DNA from: UKL13-2 sp044229235
GTDB lineage: Bacteria; Pseudomonadota; Gammaproteobacteria; Burkholderiales; Usitatibacteraceae
NCBI GenBank assembly: GCA_044229235.1
Contig: JBGATH010000001.1
Span: 124,001 to 188,000, forward strand
Direction: 5' to 3'
Length of the DNA stretch: 64,000 nt
The notes below the pieces were generated by a model. That model was not told the origin of the DNA. It worked only from the letters and a program-made list of their open reading frames with translations, and did not search any database. The translations under genes were made by a program, and so were the position numbers. Shown one piece after another: positions 1 through 7,647 of the stretch (within the stretch, counting starts at the first letter, position 1; every line of letters starts with the position of its first letter).

Positions 1-329
1 GCCACGCCCCTCAGGGTTGTGTTGTCGAGGCTGCCGTCGATCTGCACAACCATGCCCAATTTGAGCGCCGAGGGCGGCTGGTTGGCAACGCCGTCAATGG
101 TGATGAGCGCAGCGGTCTCGTCATAGTGAATGCCGTTGACGACAATGCTGCCGAAGGCCTCAATGGAACCGAACTCGGTGCGGCCGGTACCGCCAGTCTG
201 CACCTTTGCGACCAGAGCGCCGGCAACAAACAGCGTCAACGTACACGCGATGGCTGCAAGCAAAACATGCGCGCGAGCCGGTCCAGGCGAGCCAGCGTTG
301 CGGGCTCCGGTCGTAGGAATATGATTCAT
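1..329 (-). CDS. DUF5666 domain protein, partial (C-terminus beyond left edge)
   Basis: The reading frame begins at an ATG at 329 preceded by AAGGGG at good spacing and stays open to the window edge, so about 109 residues are visible. A hydrophobic segment at about residues 20-40 (VLLAAIACTLTLFVAGALV) is a signal or anchor. After it comes the pattern EFGSIEAFGSIVVNGIHYDE..ITIDG..LKLGMVVQIDG, which is the glycine-rich beta unit of DUF5666 proteins. Those are secreted or periplasmic proteins of unknown function that often carry several such units, so more may lie beyond the edge. It starts 13 bases after the DUF6502 gene and is probably the last visible member of the cytochrome operon. Family assignment is fairly firm; function is unknown. 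Confidence 0.75.
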   Translation of the reverse strand, partial: MNHIPTTGARNAGSPGPARAHVLLAAIACTLTLFVAGALVAKVQTGGTGRTEFGSIEAFGSIVVNGIHYDETAALITIDGVANQPPSALKLGMVVQIDGSLDNTTLRGV

Positions 330-342
330 GAAAAACCCCTTG

Positions 343-1239
343 CTAAAGTTTGCGTTTTGGCCCTGACTTACGGGGAGTACGCAGTTTGCTGCTTGGCGGT
401 CCAGCCTCATGGGGCGAGGACTCTTTGTAAAAATATATTCCGAAGTTGATGCGGGTACCGGTGTCGCCGCCCGCCCGGTCGCGTTCCTCGAGCGCCATTG
501 CGCGCTCGACCAGTTGCTGCATGACATGTTTCCACTGGCTGCGTGCGAACAGCTCCAGCTCGTCTGCCGATTCGGCCGACAATTCGGTGGCGCTTACAGA
601 TTGTTCCAGCATCGGGCTTTGCGGAAGGCTGAGATTGTGAACGGCGGCAGCAAGGTGGTCATGACCATTCTCGGCCAGATACTGGACTTGATCGTCGAAA
701 CCGTGCTTCGGCACAAACGCATCGACCATCAGCTGGACGAACTGTCCATCTACCTGTACGACACCCAGCCGGGCCATCTCCGTCAGTACCGCGTTCGGAC
801 GCAGTTCGGCATCGATCGACCGCACCAGCTCCGCGAAACCATTGCCCTCTTCGCCCTTGCGAATGCTCAACGCTTTCGGCTCGCGCCGGGCATTCTGAAA
901 CCGCCGGTCCGTGAGCCATTTGGTGACCACATCCGCACCGGTGGAGAGCGTCGGTGACATCAGGAAGGTGTCATAGCCTTCCTCGCGAAACCGCTTCACT
1001 TCCTTGCGATGCAGGCCGGTCATCAACGATATCTGCAAATCGGTAACCGGGCCGCCGGCGTTGCGAATCTCTTTCTCTGCCTCCTCCGTGTAGACGGACT
1101 TGATCAGTTCCTGAAATGATTGCAGAACAATCCCGTGCCGCATCATGAGTCGAACGATTGGCCGCATGACATGGCGAATCGAGCGGATGAGTATCGAGCT
1201 GGTCTGCCTGGCATTCGGCGGTGGGGTAGGGCGCGCCAC
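343..1239 (-). CDS. DUF6502 family protein
   Basis: This 298-residue soluble protein has the DUF6502 signature near its N-terminus: RPIVRLMMRHGIVLQSFQELIKSVYTEEA, followed by ISLMTGLHRKEVKRFRE. The second stretch reads like a helix-turn-helix, so a DNA-binding or regulatory role is possible but unproven. The C-terminus is basic (RTPRKSGPKRKL) and the centre (about residues 150-260) is helical with no recognised catalytic motif. It lies 6 bases after the CcmI-like gene and 13 bases before the DUF5666 gene, on the same strand as the cytochromes. I recall DUF6502 and DUF5666 genes as frequent neighbours in proteobacteria; their joint role is not established. Confidence 0.75.
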   Translation of the reverse strand: MARPTPPPNARQTSSILIRSIRHVMRPIVRLMMRHGIVLQSFQELIKSVYTEEAEKEIRNAGGPVTDLQISLMTGLHRKEVKRFREEGYDTFLMSPTLSTGADVVTKWLTDRRFQNARREPKALSIRKGEEGNGFAELVRSIDAELRPNAVLTEMARLGVVQVDGQFVQLMVDAFVPKHGFDDQVQYLAENGHDHLAAAVHNLSLPQSPMLEQSVSATELSAESADELELFARSQWKHVMQQLVERAMALEERDRAGGDTGTRINFGIYFYKESSPHEAGPPSSKLRTPRKSGPKRKL

Positions 1240-1245
1240 GAATCG

Positions 1246-2460
1246 CTATCTGCCGCGACTGATGGCAATGTCCAGGTTGCCGGTGCGCACGTCCACCGGC
1301 GGACTGGCACCTTCCAGGTCTCCGCTGCGCGCTGTCGCGTCACCCGATCGCGAGACGCGCGCATGGACGATGACCTTTTCGGCAGAGGAAAGCTTGTGCT
1401 CGGCAGACATGGCGTTATTGTCGCTCAATTCGAATCGCAACGGCAGGTCGGCAACCCGTTTGCGCAGCATTGCCAGCGGCATGGCGCCGCGGGCGGGATC
1501 CGCGTGGCGTGCGAATACGAACAAGATGTCCTCCGGTGCCACGCGAGCCTTCAGCGCTGGGTCCAGGGTCACGGTGCCGACGATCGACGCCGGTAACGCA
1601 CTGGCCTCGCGCGGCCGTTGCTTGCCGTCCATGGCCGCCAGTTTCGACTGCAATTCCGCGGCAAGCCCGGAATGGATATTCAGCGCGCCAGCCGTTTCTG
1701 ACGCTGCCGGGGCGCGGTTGCCTGCTTTGGCAAGCTCCGCCTCCGGGTCCTTGCCGTCGCGCAGCGCACGTGCCTCAACCAGTGCCGTGCGCATTTCCCT
1801 GGCGTAATCCGAATCCGGAGACGCCACCCGCGCCAGCAACTCCCAGTGCCGGACGGCATTTGTGAAGTCCTTGTTCTCGAACCGCTCCTTGCCGGCCAAC
1901 CACAATGCTTCCGGGTGCGTCGGCGCGAGCCTGAGACCTTCCGCCAGGGCACTGACAGCGGTGCGGGTCCATTTCTGTCCGCCGGCCATGTAGGCGGCAT
2001 CGGCCTGTTCGAGGCGTAATGCGGCATCGTCAGGCAGTGCCCGAACCGCGTTGGCGTAGGCTATTGACGCCGCGTCGTATTTGGCCAGTTCCATCAGTGT
2101 TCGCGCATACAGCGCCAGGCCTTGCGCATCGCCAGGCTCCCGTTTCAATCGCTCCTCGAGCCGCGCCAACAGCACATTCAGGTCGCCGGCCTGTTTGCTG
2201 GCGGACGATGCGCTGTCCGCGGCCGCCGGCACGATCGGCTCGCTGGCCATGGCACGCTGCTTGGCCATGGTGACGAAATACCACGCGCCAGCCAGACCCG
2301 CGAGCGTCAGGCAAACGACCGCGCCGGCGGCGACTGACCTCACGCGCCGTACGCCGACCGTTCGCGACAGCACGTTGAATGCGCCGCTGGCGACGTAGAT
2401 GCCCGCTGCCGACAGCAGGCCGAGGCTCAAGACCAGAGCGAGGATGACCAGTGAGTTCAT
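1246..2460 (-). CDS. ccmI: CcmI-like c-type cytochrome maturation protein (TPR)
   Basis: The 404-residue product starts with two membrane helices (about residues 3-30 and 43-66), as in CcmI/CycH, the subunit that binds apocytochrome c and delivers it to the haem ligation complex in the inner membrane. A TPR region follows (about residues 90-240, with repeated units such as GDAQGLALYARTLMELAKYD). The C-terminal domain carries typical CcmI text: VAPEDILFVFARHAD, PLAMLRKRVADLPLRFEL, HARVSRSGDATARSGDLEG. No ccmA-H genes are visible here. Its place directly downstream of genes encoding about 59 haem sites suggests a copy dedicated to, or co-expressed with, those cytochromes. AGGGGA precedes the ATG. 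Confidence 0.85.
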   Translation of the reverse strand: MNSLVILALVLSLGLLSAAGIYVASGAFNVLSRTVGVRRVRSVAAGAVVCLTLAGLAGAWYFVTMAKQRAMASEPIVPAAADSASSASKQAGDLNVLLARLEERLKREPGDAQGLALYARTLMELAKYDAASIAYANAVRALPDDAALRLEQADAAYMAGGQKWTRTAVSALAEGLRLAPTHPEALWLAGKERFENKDFTNAVRHWELLARVASPDSDYAREMRTALVEARALRDGKDPEAELAKAGNRAPAASETAGALNIHSGLAAELQSKLAAMDGKQRPREASALPASIVGTVTLDPALKARVAPEDILFVFARHADPARGAMPLAMLRKRVADLPLRFELSDNNAMSAEHKLSSAEKVIVHARVSRSGDATARSGDLEGASPPVDVRTGNLDIAISRGR

Positions 2461-2469
2461 GTACGTCCC

Positions 2470-4725
2470 CTAGAAAAAGTCATAGCGCATGCCGAGGTTG
2501 TAGTAGCGTCGAAAGGTCTTGTCGCTGATCAGCGGCCCCCGGGTGGTGCTGCGCTCCGCGCCCACCTCGCCTTCAAGGTTCAACCGCTCCAGCAGCCGGT
2601 AGGTAATTCGCGCGCTGGGCGAGAGACGCGCCAGCGTGTTATCCATGCTGTCAATCTGATGGTAGTACTTGAGCGTGGACTCGATGCGCCATTTTTCGGC
2701 AAACAGAATGACGTGACTGACCTGGAACAGCTCGCCGTTGTAATTTTTTCCGCGAATGATGTTGGTGGTGGCGACGATGATGTCGTTGATGGTGAGTGCG
2801 CCGGTACGGATTGCCTGGAGCCCGTAGACGAACACCTTGCCCGTTCCCTCCATCGCCATCTGCGAACCAATCTGACCAACCCCCGACACTTCGGAATACT
2901 TGATGTCGCTACTGAACTGCCACGCCGGCGAATACTGATAAGTGACGCCAACGGAAAACAGGGTCGACATGGGCGTGACCACGCGCGCCACATTGCGCAG
3001 TTCGTCGACGGTAATGCCCGAGTCGATATTTTCGCGTATCGTGCCCAGCGGCAGCGCCGACAGGCTGTTGGTCAGCTGCAGCGTGGGCGAGCGCCGCCGG
3101 TCCAAGAGGAAGTTGAATCCCAGGCCTTCGCGGACCTGCCAGTTGCCCTGGATGAGCGCGATATTCAAGGCTTTGTTTGTCGGATCGTAGTCGAAAAGCG
3201 CGAAGCCATTCTTTTGCGGGTCGAGGTAGCGAAGTTCGGAACCAATGGCGCGTCGGTCGCCGAATCCGTCCACGCGTTGTTCGACCGCGAATACATTTCC
3301 GCTCCAGCGTTCGGCAAACGGACCCAGGTCAAATGCGGTACCGACAAATTTTTTCTTGGCAGACGGATAGAACTCGACCGGCTCACCGGCGAACACATTA
3401 AGTTTCGCGCGTGGATTGAATCCGTAGCGCGCCCAGGCGCCGTCGAAGCGGCCCAGAATGCCGAAGCCCGGGGAGCTTTGCCGCCCCATGCGGGTGAAGA
3501 AATCCAGGTTCCGGTTCAGCGTCTCGAAGTAGGCATTGTTCAGGCGGTTGTAACCCTTTTGGCCGTCGATGAAGCTCCGCGAACTGGTGTCTCTCACGAC
3601 CAGCTTGCTGTCCCAATCGCCGCCACGATAACGGGCGTTCAAATCGATGTTTGTCACCAGCGAAGATTGGTCGGTTCCGGTCAAGGAGACCTGATCAAAA
3701 TTCAGGCCCGGCTGGGGCGGAGCCAGCGTGGCATCGTATTTGGTGGATCCGTGGTAGTAATAACTCGAAACGCTTCCGAAAAAGCTGTATTCGGGTTTGG
3801 CCAGTCCGGCGACTTTGCTGGTTGCGCGGTTCGCCGGCTGGGTGCCGAGCGATGCGAGGCGCGACTTGACGCGCGCTGTCCCGGCCGCTGCCGGGTAGAG
3901 CTTGAGGTACAACTCGTACTCGGCGCGCGCCTTGGCATTTTCACCGTTGAATTCACGTGCCTGACCAATCAGCTCCTGGGCCTCCTGCGCCGCCGCGGTC
4001 GGCGGCAGGTTGAGCACGCGATTCAACAAGTCGATCGCGGCGATCGCGCGCAGCTCCTTCAGGGCCTTCTTGGCTTCAGCCAACGCATCTGCCGCCTGGG
4101 TTTCCAGTTCGGTGGAATTGGCGAAGGTCGTTTCCGGCGGCACGATTGGTGCGGGCGCTGCCGGTGTTGCCGCTGACAGCTTGCCGTTCGGCGCCGGCGT
4201 GGCCCCGGACCTGGCGGGTTGGCCCGCTTTGGCAATTTGTCTGGCGTCTCCTTTGGGAGCTGCCTTGCCCGTCGCTTTGGACCCCGGAATTGACAGACGA
4301 ATGCTGCGCGGGTCATTGCCTTGGCCGACATTGAACGTCGCATGGCGCGCAAACTTGACTCGCAACAGGCCTGAGCGGCCGTCATAGTTGACCTCGAATG
4401 CGGGCACCACCTTGTTGCCCGGATGCCGACGCGACTCACTGAGCAGTCTGCCATCCGAACGTTCCGCATTACCGGTGATTTGAAATTCGATGGTGACGAG
4501 ATTGCCCGCCGATGATGGCTGGTGCCGCTGGTACTGCACCGTGGTGCTGAAGCGGATGGCGATTTCACTGCTGCCGTTATCGCCGCTCACTTCCACCTGG
4601 TCAATCAGTTCCGCGCGCGCGTTGGTGCAAACCGTAACGGTCACGAGCATGGGCAACGCGAGATACACGAGCGTGCGCGGCAACAGCATCCACAGGGGTT
4701 GCAGACGAATTCGTCCCCTTGTCAT
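2470..4725 (-). CDS. Outer-membrane beta-barrel protein with periplasmic TPR domain, putative conduit porin
   Basis: 751 residues. A signal peptide (about 1-38, ending ARA) is followed by a beta-rich AMIN-like domain (about 40-150), a Pro/Ala-rich linker, a TPR-like helical region (about 205-300; LLNRVLNLPPTAAAQEAQEL) and a long beta-barrel (about 315-751) with alternating aromatic strands. It ends in Phe-Phe (GMRYDFF), the usual C-terminal signal for barrel assembly. It sits between the giant cytochrome and ccmI on one strand. In known porin-cytochrome systems such a barrel sheathes a multihaem cytochrome across the outer membrane. That role here is inferred from architecture and neighbours; it is not a recognisable MtrB/MtoB. 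The TPR module could dock the cytochrome. Confidence 0.7.
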   Translation of the reverse strand: MTRGRIRLQPLWMLLPRTLVYLALPMLVTVTVCTNARAELIDQVEVSGDNGSSEIAIRFSTTVQYQRHQPSSAGNLVTIEFQITGNAERSDGRLLSESRRHPGNKVVPAFEVNYDGRSGLLRVKFARHATFNVGQGNDPRSIRLSIPGSKATGKAAPKGDARQIAKAGQPARSGATPAPNGKLSAATPAAPAPIVPPETTFANSTELETQAADALAEAKKALKELRAIAAIDLLNRVLNLPPTAAAQEAQELIGQAREFNGENAKARAEYELYLKLYPAAAGTARVKSRLASLGTQPANRATSKVAGLAKPEYSFFGSVSSYYYHGSTKYDATLAPPQPGLNFDQVSLTGTDQSSLVTNIDLNARYRGGDWDSKLVVRDTSSRSFIDGQKGYNRLNNAYFETLNRNLDFFTRMGRQSSPGFGILGRFDGAWARYGFNPRAKLNVFAGEPVEFYPSAKKKFVGTAFDLGPFAERWSGNVFAVEQRVDGFGDRRAIGSELRYLDPQKNGFALFDYDPTNKALNIALIQGNWQVREGLGFNFLLDRRRSPTLQLTNSLSALPLGTIRENIDSGITVDELRNVARVVTPMSTLFSVGVTYQYSPAWQFSSDIKYSEVSGVGQIGSQMAMEGTGKVFVYGLQAIRTGALTINDIIVATTNIIRGKNYNGELFQVSHVILFAEKWRIESTLKYYHQIDSMDNTLARLSPSARITYRLLERLNLEGEVGAERSTTRGPLISDKTFRRYYNLGMRYDFF

Positions 4726-4761
4726 GTTCGAAAGCCTTTCGATTGAGAGTCTGGTGAGTGT

Positions 4762-7542
4762 CTAGAACCCGCCGTCGGTCGACTTGTGCTTGCTGTTTCG
4801 TGTCGACTTGATGGTGGTTAGTGTGTTGTTGGTGTACTCATGGCAGGAGCCCGCGCAATTCCTGAGCTCCGCCACGGTGTAGTTGGTTGATGGTGAGGTG
4901 ATCTTTTTGTGCGCACTCGGCTTGAACTTGCTGGCGTGACAACCGGCGCAATCGGGCTTGTAGGCGGCAGTCGGCCAGTTAATGGTTTCGTTGTTGGTGG
5001 TGTGGCAGCTCGCACAGGTGACGCTGCTGTTATGGGCTTTCCACGCAGCTGAAATGTGCGTGTAGGCGGTGACGGGCTTCCAGGCGGTGGTGCGGTGACA
5101 GGCATCGCAGGAGCGCGTTGTGATGAAATGGTTGGCGGTCTTGCCCGAAGCAAACGTCCCGTTGTGGCAAGTGGCACAGGTGCCGGCGGTGACACCCGTA
5201 TGTCCAAATGTGGCGGGCTTCCATGCTGTCTTGGTATGGCAGCTGTCGCATTGCAGCGTGGTTGCGTGCGAGGCTGGCTTGGCGACGGCAGCGGTGCCGT
5301 TGTGGCAGGTGGTGCAGGTGCCGGCCGTCACACCCTGATGGCTGAACGAGGTTGGCTTCCACGCCGTGGTGGTGTGGCAAACGTCGCATGCCTGGGTGGT
5401 GGTGATGTGGGTCGCCGTCTTGCCGGTGGCGGTTGCGCCGTTATGGCAAGTCGCGCAACTGCCTGGCGTAACACCGGTGTGGCTGAACGAAGCCGGCTTC
5501 CATGCCGTGGTGCGGTGGCAGGCGTCGCAGGCGAGCGTCGTCGCCAGGTGGGTTGTCGTCTTGCCCATAGCCAGCGTGCCGTTGTGACAGGTTGCGCAGG
5601 CGCCGGGAACAACACCCGTATGGCTGAAGCTGGTGGGTTTCCATGCTGTCTTGGTATGGCAAACATCGCACTGCTGGGTGGTGGGAATATGCACCGTAGG
5701 TTTGTTTACGGCCTGCACACCGTTGTGGCAGGTGGTGCAGGTACCGGGCGCCACGCCCTGGTGTGCGAAGTTCGTGGGTTTCCATGCCGTCGTTGTATGA
5801 CACACCTCGCAGCCCTGCGTGGTTGAAATATGTGCGGTTGGTTTGCCGGTCTTGATCGTGCCGTTGTGGCAGGTGGCGCAAGTGGTGGCGGCAACCATGC
5901 TGTGCACGAACGTCGACGGTACCCATGCCGTGGTGCGGTGGCAGCTGTCGCAGGCTGCTGTGGTCGGAATGTGCTTTGTCGACCTTCCGGTCGCCTTGCT
6001 GCCGTTGTGGCAGGTGCTGCATGACCCGGGCGCAACGCCGGTGTGATCAAACACCGCGGGCTTCCAGGCAGTCGTGCTGTGGCAGGTGTCACAAGACTGC
6101 GTGGTGGGCAAGTGGGTGGTGGTTTTCCCTGTTGCCGACGAGCCGTTATGACAGGTCGCGCAGGACCCCGGGGCGACGCCGGCGTGATTGAAGGTGGTTG
6201 GCTTCCACGCCGACGTGCGATGGCAGGCGTCGCAGGCCTGGGTCGTGGTGATGTGGGCGCTGTGCTTGCCGGTCGCTGTGGTGCCGTTGTGACAGGTGCT
6301 GCAAGCGCCCGGCGTCACGCCGGTATGGTCGAATGTCGCGGGCTTCCATGCGGTGGTGCGGTGACAGGAGTCGCATGACAGCGTGGTGCGGACGTGAGTA
6401 GTCGTTTTGCCTGTGGCCGTCGTGCCGTTGTGGCAGGTGGCGCAAGTACCGGGCGTGACGCCGGTGTGGCTGAAGGTGGCCGGCTTCCATGCCGACGTGC
6501 GGTGACAGGCATCACAGGCTTGGGTGGTGACGATGTGGCTGGTGGTCTTGCCGGTTGCGGTAGTGCCGTTGTGGCAGGTGGCGCACGTACCTGGCGCGAT
6601 GCCGGTATGCGCGAACGTGGCCGGCTTCCAGGCGGTGGTGCGGTGGCAGGTGTCGCAAGCCTGGCTGGTAGTGACATGGCTGGTGTTCTTTCCCGTCGCA
6701 GAAACGCCGTTGTGGCAGGTAGCACAGGAACCTGGCGCGACACTTGAGTGACTGAAGGTTGCAGGTTTCCATCCCGTGGTCCGGTGGCAGGTGTCGCAGG
6801 CCGCGGCTGTCGGCAGGTGTGCGGCGTTCTTGCCGGCTGCGCTGGTGCCGTTGTGGCAGGAATTGCAAGTGCCCGGGACGACGCCCGAGTGGCTGAACGT
6901 GGCAGGTTTCCAGCCGGTGGTGCGGTGGCAGGTATCGCAGGATTGAGAGGTGGCAAGGTGGCCCGCGCTCTTGCCTGTGGACGTCGCGCCGTTGTGGCAA
7001 CCGGCACAGCTTCCTGCTGCCATGCCGGAATGACTGAATGTCGCCGGCTTCCAGGCACTGGCGCGGTGGCAGGAATCACATGCCGCGGTGGTGGTGATGT
7101 GTGTGGCGGGCTTGCCTTTCACGATGCTGCCGTTGTGACACATCGCGCAGCTTCCCGGCTGCAAGCCGCTGTGACTGAAGGTTGCCGGGGTCCAGGCTTT
7201 CGTCAAATGGCAGGATTCGCATTGCTGTGTGGTCGGGATGTGATTGTTGTCTTTGCTGGAACTGGAAAAGCGGCTTCCCGGCTGATGACAGGTGTTGCAA
7301 TCCTTCGGCGTACCCTGGAACACGCCCCGCTGATGGCAGCTTTCACAGCGGACGGCGGCATGTGCGCCGGTCAGCGGAAAGCCCGTCAGGCTGTGATCAA
7401 TTTGCGGCGTACCCTGCGCGAGCGCCATTTCACAAGCGAGCAGTCCCCCTGTGAGCAGGATCGCAAGCTGCAACGCCAACAGCACGAGCCAGCGTAAAGA
7501 AGTGCGCTGGTGCGTATCGGGAGTCAGGTCGGTCGGGCCCAT
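4762..7542 (-). CDS. Giant multihaem c-type cytochrome, 35 CXXCH motifs, tandem di-haem repeats
   Basis: The preferred ATG at 7542 gives 926 residues; an upstream GTG at 7581 would add 13. The signal segment WLVLLALQLAILLTGG ends in LLAC, which fits a lipobox, although cleavage after ALA is also possible. I count 35 CXXCH sites plus one CX3CH (CAGSCH) near the C-terminus. The core is 15 tandem units of about 47 residues with the pattern CDxCHRTTAWKPATF..H..GV.PG.C.TCHNG....GK..H. Each unit holds two haem sites and spare histidines for axial ligation. Such haem chains act as molecular wires; a lipoprotein or surface position next to the porin would fit an extracellular conductor. It is far larger than decahaem MtrA/MtoA. 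The exact family is not named here. Confidence 0.9.
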   Translation of the reverse strand: MGPTDLTPDTHQRTSLRWLVLLALQLAILLTGGLLACEMALAQGTPQIDHSLTGFPLTGAHAAVRCESCHQRGVFQGTPKDCNTCHQPGSRFSSSSKDNNHIPTTQQCESCHLTKAWTPATFSHSGLQPGSCAMCHNGSIVKGKPATHITTTAACDSCHRASAWKPATFSHSGMAAGSCAGCHNGATSTGKSAGHLATSQSCDTCHRTTGWKPATFSHSGVVPGTCNSCHNGTSAAGKNAAHLPTAAACDTCHRTTGWKPATFSHSSVAPGSCATCHNGVSATGKNTSHVTTSQACDTCHRTTAWKPATFAHTGIAPGTCATCHNGTTATGKTTSHIVTTQACDACHRTSAWKPATFSHTGVTPGTCATCHNGTTATGKTTTHVRTTLSCDSCHRTTAWKPATFDHTGVTPGACSTCHNGTTATGKHSAHITTTQACDACHRTSAWKPTTFNHAGVAPGSCATCHNGSSATGKTTTHLPTTQSCDTCHSTTAWKPAVFDHTGVAPGSCSTCHNGSKATGRSTKHIPTTAACDSCHRTTAWVPSTFVHSMVAATTCATCHNGTIKTGKPTAHISTTQGCEVCHTTTAWKPTNFAHQGVAPGTCTTCHNGVQAVNKPTVHIPTTQQCDVCHTKTAWKPTSFSHTGVVPGACATCHNGTLAMGKTTTHLATTLACDACHRTTAWKPASFSHTGVTPGSCATCHNGATATGKTATHITTTQACDVCHTTTAWKPTSFSHQGVTAGTCTTCHNGTAAVAKPASHATTLQCDSCHTKTAWKPATFGHTGVTAGTCATCHNGTFASGKTANHFITTRSCDACHRTTAWKPVTAYTHISAAWKAHNSSVTCASCHTTNNETINWPTAAYKPDCAGCHASKFKPSAHKKITSPSTNYTVAELRNCAGSCHEYTNNTLTTIKSTRNSKHKSTDGGF
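5107..7221 (-). repeat. Tandem array of 15 units of about 141 bp within the cytochrome gene
   Basis: Each 141-bp unit encodes one 47-residue di-haem module, running from the first CXXCH of one module to that of the next. Units are highly similar in protein sequence and strongly similar in DNA (recurring gccgttgtggcaggt and ggcttccatgc). The array is a likely site of unequal recombination and of short-read misassembly, so the unit number should be treated as provisional. Confidence 0.85.
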
Positions 7543-7558
7543 GAGAAGTCCGTTCACA

Positions 7559-7579
7559 GTGTGTAAAAGATTTACACAC
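7559..7579. promoter_or_regulatory. Inverted repeat GTGTGTAAA / TTTACACAC upstream of the giant cytochrome
   Basis: Two perfect 9-base arms, GTGTGTAAA (7559-7567) and TTTACACAC (7571-7579), are separated by AGA. The repeat ends 17 bases before the preferred start codon of the cytochrome. A similar half-site (GTGTGTAAAA) recurs at 10392 between the membrane cytochrome and the flavoprotein gene. It looks like a dimeric regulator site but matches neither the FNR nor the CRP consensus. An alternative is a mRNA hairpin controlling translation. Confidence 0.45.
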
Positions 7580-7619
7580 ACAGTTTCGCTCTCGCGGAAG
7601 CCAATTGCAATAGGGGTTT

Positions 7620-7637
7620 TGTCGCCAATTGGCGACA
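7620..7637. promoter_or_regulatory. Perfect 18-bp palindrome in the intercistronic gap
   Basis: TGTCGCCAATTGGCGACA is a perfect palindrome lying 10 bases after the stop of the 24-haem cytochrome and about 80 bases before the start of the giant cytochrome. As RNA it could fold with a 7-bp stem and an AATT loop. There is no T tract, so it is not a standard intrinsic terminator. It may be an operator or an RNA processing or stability element separating the two cistrons. Confidence 0.4.
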
Positions 7638-7647
7638 GGGCCGCGCA

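Noticed and set aside
2659..4176. 505-codon plus-strand open frame opposite the barrel gene
   Set aside because: Its product has no recognisable domain and no signal. It mirrors the codon structure of the minus-strand barrel gene, which has a signal peptide, barrel strands and a C-terminal Phe.
5107..7221. Regular repeats that could suggest a CRISPR array
   Set aside because: The 141-bp period has no short repeat and unique spacer structure. Both halves of each unit encode conserved haem motifs in one long frame.
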